This document shows positions 61,190 through 64,000 of a DNA stretch of 64,000 nucleotides, one piece after another (positions within the stretch are counted from its first letter, which is position 1; each line of letters opens with the position of its first letter). Origin of the DNA: Streptomyces ficellus. Lineage in GTDB: Bacteria > Actinomycetota > Actinomycetes > Streptomycetales > Streptomycetaceae. The stretch covers positions 1 through 64,000 of the forward strand of contig NZ_JAUEPL010000034.1 in the NCBI RefSeq assembly GCF_030406405.1, written 5' to 3'. Under the pieces are notes generated by a model. The model had not been told where the DNA came from and did not search any database. It saw only the letters and a program-made list of their open reading frames with translations. Position numbers and translations under genes: made by a program.

Positions 61190-63694
61190 ATGCCAGAAAA
61201 GTCGGAAGAAAAGTCAGAAGAAAACCCCTCAGAACCGCGGGGGAACGTCTCGCGGAGGACCACACTCCGCCTGCTCACCGCGGCGGCCGCGGTCGCCGCG
61301 GCCGTGACCGGCCCCCTCACCCCCCGGGCCCGGGCCGCCGCACCGGCCCCCGCCGGCCGCGTCGACGAACTGCTCGCCGCCCTCACCCTCGACGAGAAGC
61401 TCACGTTCCTGCACGGCGCCAAGGACCCCCGCAGCCTCGGCCAGGCCGGCTGGATCCCCGGCGTACCCAGGCTGGGCATCCCACCGCTACGGCTCGCCGA
61501 CGGCCCCGCCGGCGTACGCGTCAGGGCGCGCGCCACCGCGCTGCCCGCCCCGGTCATGCTGGCCGCCGCCTTCGACCCCGCGCTCGCCCACGAGTACGGC
61601 AGGGTCATCGGCCACGAGGGCCGCGCGCTGGGGCAGGACGTCCTGCTGTCGCCCATGGTGAACCTGATCCGCACCCCCTACGCCGGACGCAACTTCGAGA
61701 CGTTCTCCGAGGACCCGCTCCTCACCGCCGACCTCGTCGCCGAGGAGATCCGCGGCATCCAGTCCGAGGGCCTGATCGCCACCGTCAAGCACTTCGCCCT
61801 CAACAACCAGGAGAAGGACCGCACCACCATCGACGTGCGGATCTCCGAACAGGCCCTGTACGAGACGGAGTTGCGCGGCTTCGAGGCCGCCGTCGCCGCG
61901 GGCACCGGAGCGGTGATGGGCGCGTACAACAAGGTGGACGGCGTCCACGCCTGCGAGAACCGGGCCCTGCTCACCGGCATCCTGCGCGAGCGGTGGGGCT
62001 TCGACGGCTGGGTGATGAGCGACTGGGACGCCACCCACAGCACCGTGCCGTCCCTCACCGCGGGCCTCGACATGGAGATGCCCGCCGGCCGCTGGTTCGG
62101 CGCCCCCCTCCGCGAGGCCGTGAAGAACGGCACCGTGCCCGAGGCCGCCGTCGACCGCTCCGTACGCCGCGTCCTGACCGTCATGGGACGCTTCGGGCTC
62201 CTGGACGGCACCGCCCCCGCCCGCCCCGCCCGCGACCGGGAGGCCGGGGCGCGGCTCGCCCACCGGGTCGCCGTCGCCGGCGCCACGCTGCTGCGCAACG
62301 AGCGCGACACCCTGCCGCTCACCGGGCCCGCCGCCCGCTCCGTCGCGGTCATCGGCCCGACCGGTTCCCTGCCGTTCGCCAGCGGCGGTGGCAGCGCCCA
62401 TGTCGTCCCCGAGCGGGCCGACAGCCCCCTGGACGCCATCACCGCCCGCGCGGGCGGCGACGCGCGCGTCACGTACGCCCTCGGCGAGGACCTGTACGGC
62501 AAGCCCCTCCCGGGCGAGGCGAAGCGCCTCGACGCACAGAAGGTCGCGGCCGGACAGACATTCGCGTACGAAGGGACGCTCACCGTCGAGGACCCCGACG
62601 AGTGGACCTTCATCGTCCACTACAGCGGTGAACGCCCCAAGGTCTTCCTCGACGGCACCGAACTCTTCGCCGTCCAGGACCGCGAGAGCGAACTCTTCGC
62701 GGGATTCGGCCTCGTCTCCACCGCGCCCGACGGTCTGAAGGTCCGCCGCCGGACCCTCGCCCTGACCCCCGGACGCCACACGCTGCGCGTCACCGCCACC
62801 GGAGGCGCCAAGGGCCAGCTGTTCCGGCTGCGCCGCATCACCGCCGCCACCCGCGCGGCGGACGTCGCCGAAGCGGTACGCGTGGCCCGCGCCGCGCACA
62901 GCGTGGTGCTGTTCGCGTACGAGGACGCCGCCGAGGGCCGCGACCGCACCACGCTCGCGCTGCCGGGCCACCAGGAGGCGCTCATCGACGCGGTGACCGG
63001 CGCCAACCCCCGTACGTCCGTCGTCCTCAACACGTCATCGGCCGTCACGATGCCGTGGCTGGCCCGGACCGGCGCCGTCCTCCAGATGTACTACCCGGGC
63101 CAGGAGGGCGCCGCCGCGACCGCCGCCGTGCTCTTCGGGGACCACGACCCCGGCGGGCGGCTCACCCAGACCTTCCCGGTCTCCGACTCCCGCCACCCGA
63201 TGGCCGGGAACCCGCGCCGCTACCCCGGCAGCGACGGCATCCAGGAGTATTCGGAGGGCATCAGGACCGGGTACCGCTGGTACGACGCGGAGGGCGTCGA
63301 GCCGCTGTTCCCGTTCGGGCACGGCCTGTCGTACACCACGTTCGCGTACGCGGGGCTCGTCGTGACTCCCGCGCGCGGCGGTGGCCTCACGGCCCGCTTC
63401 ACCGTCCGCAACACGGGGCGGCGCACCGGAGTGACGGTCGCCCAGCTGTACGCCGGGCCCTCGCCGGATCTGACGCTCGACCAGGCCACACGCGTGCTGG
63501 CCGGTTACCGGCGCCTGGAGCTGCGGCCGGGGCAGGTGCGGTACGTCACCGTGCCCATCGCCGCCCGTGCCCTGTCCTCCTGGGACCCGCAGCGGCACGC
63601 CTGGGTGCTCGGGACCGGGGCGCGCACCGTGTGGCTGGGGACCTCCTCGCGCGACCTTCCCCTCTCCGCCCGGGCGACGGTCCTCGCACCGTGA
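61190..63694 (+). CDS. Tat-exported beta-glucosidase, glycoside hydrolase family 3
   Basis: This 834-aa enzyme has a Tat signal (RRTTLRLLTAAAAVAAAVTG). The GH3 N-terminal barrel carries the catalytic nucleophile D278 in GWVMSDWDATHS and the substrate motif KHFALNNQEKDRT. The C-terminal GH3 sandwich is interrupted by a PA14-like domain (about 440-550: YEGTLTVEDPDEWTFIVHYS). A fibronectin-III-like domain ends the protein (VRNTGRRTGVTVAQLYAGPS). It probably releases glucose or related sugars from beta-glucosides outside the cell. ATG 61190. Confidence 0.93.
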   Translation: MPEKSEEKSEENPSEPRGNVSRRTTLRLLTAAAAVAAAVTGPLTPRARAAAPAPAGRVDELLAALTLDEKLTFLHGAKDPRSLGQAGWIPGVPRLGIPPLRLADGPAGVRVRARATALPAPVMLAAAFDPALAHEYGRVIGHEGRALGQDVLLSPMVNLIRTPYAGRNFETFSEDPLLTADLVAEEIRGIQSEGLIATVKHFALNNQEKDRTTIDVRISEQALYETELRGFEAAVAAGTGAVMGAYNKVDGVHACENRALLTGILRERWGFDGWVMSDWDATHSTVPSLTAGLDMEMPAGRWFGAPLREAVKNGTVPEAAVDRSVRRVLTVMGRFGLLDGTAPARPARDREAGARLAHRVAVAGATLLRNERDTLPLTGPAARSVAVIGPTGSLPFASGGGSAHVVPERADSPLDAITARAGGDARVTYALGEDLYGKPLPGEAKRLDAQKVAAGQTFAYEGTLTVEDPDEWTFIVHYSGERPKVFLDGTELFAVQDRESELFAGFGLVSTAPDGLKVRRRTLALTPGRHTLRVTATGGAKGQLFRLRRITAATRAADVAEAVRVARAAHSVVLFAYEDAAEGRDRTTLALPGHQEALIDAVTGANPRTSVVLNTSSAVTMPWLARTGAVLQMYYPGQEGAAATAAVLFGDHDPGGRLTQTFPVSDSRHPMAGNPRRYPGSDGIQEYSEGIRTGYRWYDAEGVEPLFPFGHGLSYTTFAYAGLVVTPARGGGLTARFTVRNTGRRTGVTVAQLYAGPSPDLTLDQATRVLAGYRRLELRPGQVRYVTVPIAARALSSWDPQRHAWVLGTGARTVWLGTSSRDLPLSARATVLAP

Positions 63695-63702
63695 CCCGGT
63701 AG

Positions 63703-63742
63703 GCTGCCCGGCGTGCGCGCCCCGCCGCGCACGCCGGGCAGC
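63703..63742 (+). terminator. Perfect 17-bp hairpin after GH3 gene
   Basis: The left arm is 63703-63719 and the right arm 63726-63742, with a 6-base loop. TAGGCT, a promoter -10-like hexamer, overlaps the left arm. Confidence 0.85.
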
Positions 63743-63767
63743 ACAGACGAGTACGGAGGAACCGGCG

Positions 63768-64000
63768 TTGCACGTCCAGGAGTGGCTCGAAACCGTCCCG
63801 GCGGTCAGCATTTACCTCCTGGTGGGGGTGGTGATCGGGCTGGAGAGCCTCGGCATCCCGCTGCCGGGTGAGATCGTCCTCGTCAGCTCGGCGCTGCTGG
63901 CGTCCCAGCACGGCGACATCGACCCGTACGTCCTCGGCGCCTGCGCCACGGCCGGGGCGATCATCGGCGACTCGATCGGCTACGCCATCGGCCGCAGGGG
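63768..64000 (+). CDS. DedA family membrane protein, 5' part
   Basis: The first 77 codons are in the window, from TTG 63768 after GGAGGA. VSIYLLVGVVIGLESLGIPL, PGEIVLVSSALLASQHGDID and GACATAGAIIGDSIGYAIGR are the classic DedA start. DedA-superfamily proteins flip lipid carriers or maintain proton-motive force. The rest lies beyond the window end. Confidence 0.92.
   Translation, partial: MHVQEWLETVPAVSIYLLVGVVIGLESLGIPLPGEIVLVSSALLASQHGDIDPYVLGACATAGAIIGDSIGYAIGRR

Overview
The window looks like a chromosomal core segment of a Streptomyces or a very close relative. The DNA is very GC-rich with the third-position G/C bias of actinomycetes, GTG and TTG starts are common, and the gene sets and their order (5S rRNA, CDP-alcohol transferase, mannose-1-phosphate guanylyltransferase, DUF881/small basic protein genes, FHA and MerR genes, a glycine riboswitch before gcvP, and further on ung, lnt, uppP and a divergent third EF-Tu) match what I recall of the Streptomyces coelicolor SCO1389-to-SCO1321 interval. 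That synteny is from memory and was not computed. I saw no tRNA gene, CRISPR array, intact transposase or secondary-metabolite cluster.

Layout. 1-15 kb: end of an rRNA operon, a cardiolipin/phosphatidylglycerophosphate synthase-like gene, a ManC-type fusion, a DUF881-Sbp-DUF881 membrane set, FHA protein, FtsR-like MerR, DUF151 nuclease, a second MerR, DNA polymerase IV, a PRC-barrel protein, and gcvP under a tandem glycine riboswitch. 15-27 kb: a mixed metabolic and transport region (GCS2-like ligase, CPBP protease, PhzF, three EamA exporters, PPOX/MocR and LysR/EamA divergent pairs, a Rieske protein). 27-29 kb: two secreted class-2 lipases.

29-41.5 kb is the most unusual region. A leftward operon of metal ABC transporter genes is interleaved with three choice-of-anchor-M surface proteins. 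It carries a Zur-box-like palindrome at its head and a methyltransferase at its tail. It is flanked by a decayed DUF4396 gene, a truncated Fur/Zur gene back to back with a truncated and frameshifted ZnuB-type permease, a DUF1490 plus CtpC-like metal P-type ATPase pair, and the C-terminal stump of a tyrosine recombinase. I read this as a zinc (or manganese) handling island assembled and partly eroded by gene transfer. The intact parts would take metal from surface-displayed proteins through a lipoprotein to an ABC importer, with a P-type ATPase alongside.

41.5-64 kb: a HipA-like kinase with a 9-nt repeat tail overlapping a DUF3037 gene, two SDR reductases (FabG type), an oligopeptide-type solute-binding lipoprotein, uracil-DNA glycosylase, two DinB/DUF664 proteins, a Gfo/Idh/MocA oxidoreductase overlapping apolipoprotein N-acyltransferase tail to tail, UppP, a TVP38 protein, EF-Tu3, a spermidine-synthase-like protein, an MFS exporter, a thioesterase, a Tat-exported GH3 beta-glucosidase, and the start of a DedA protein cut by the window end. 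Several short gene relics (Clp N-domain, PASTA, an unidentified fragment) sit in the gaps.
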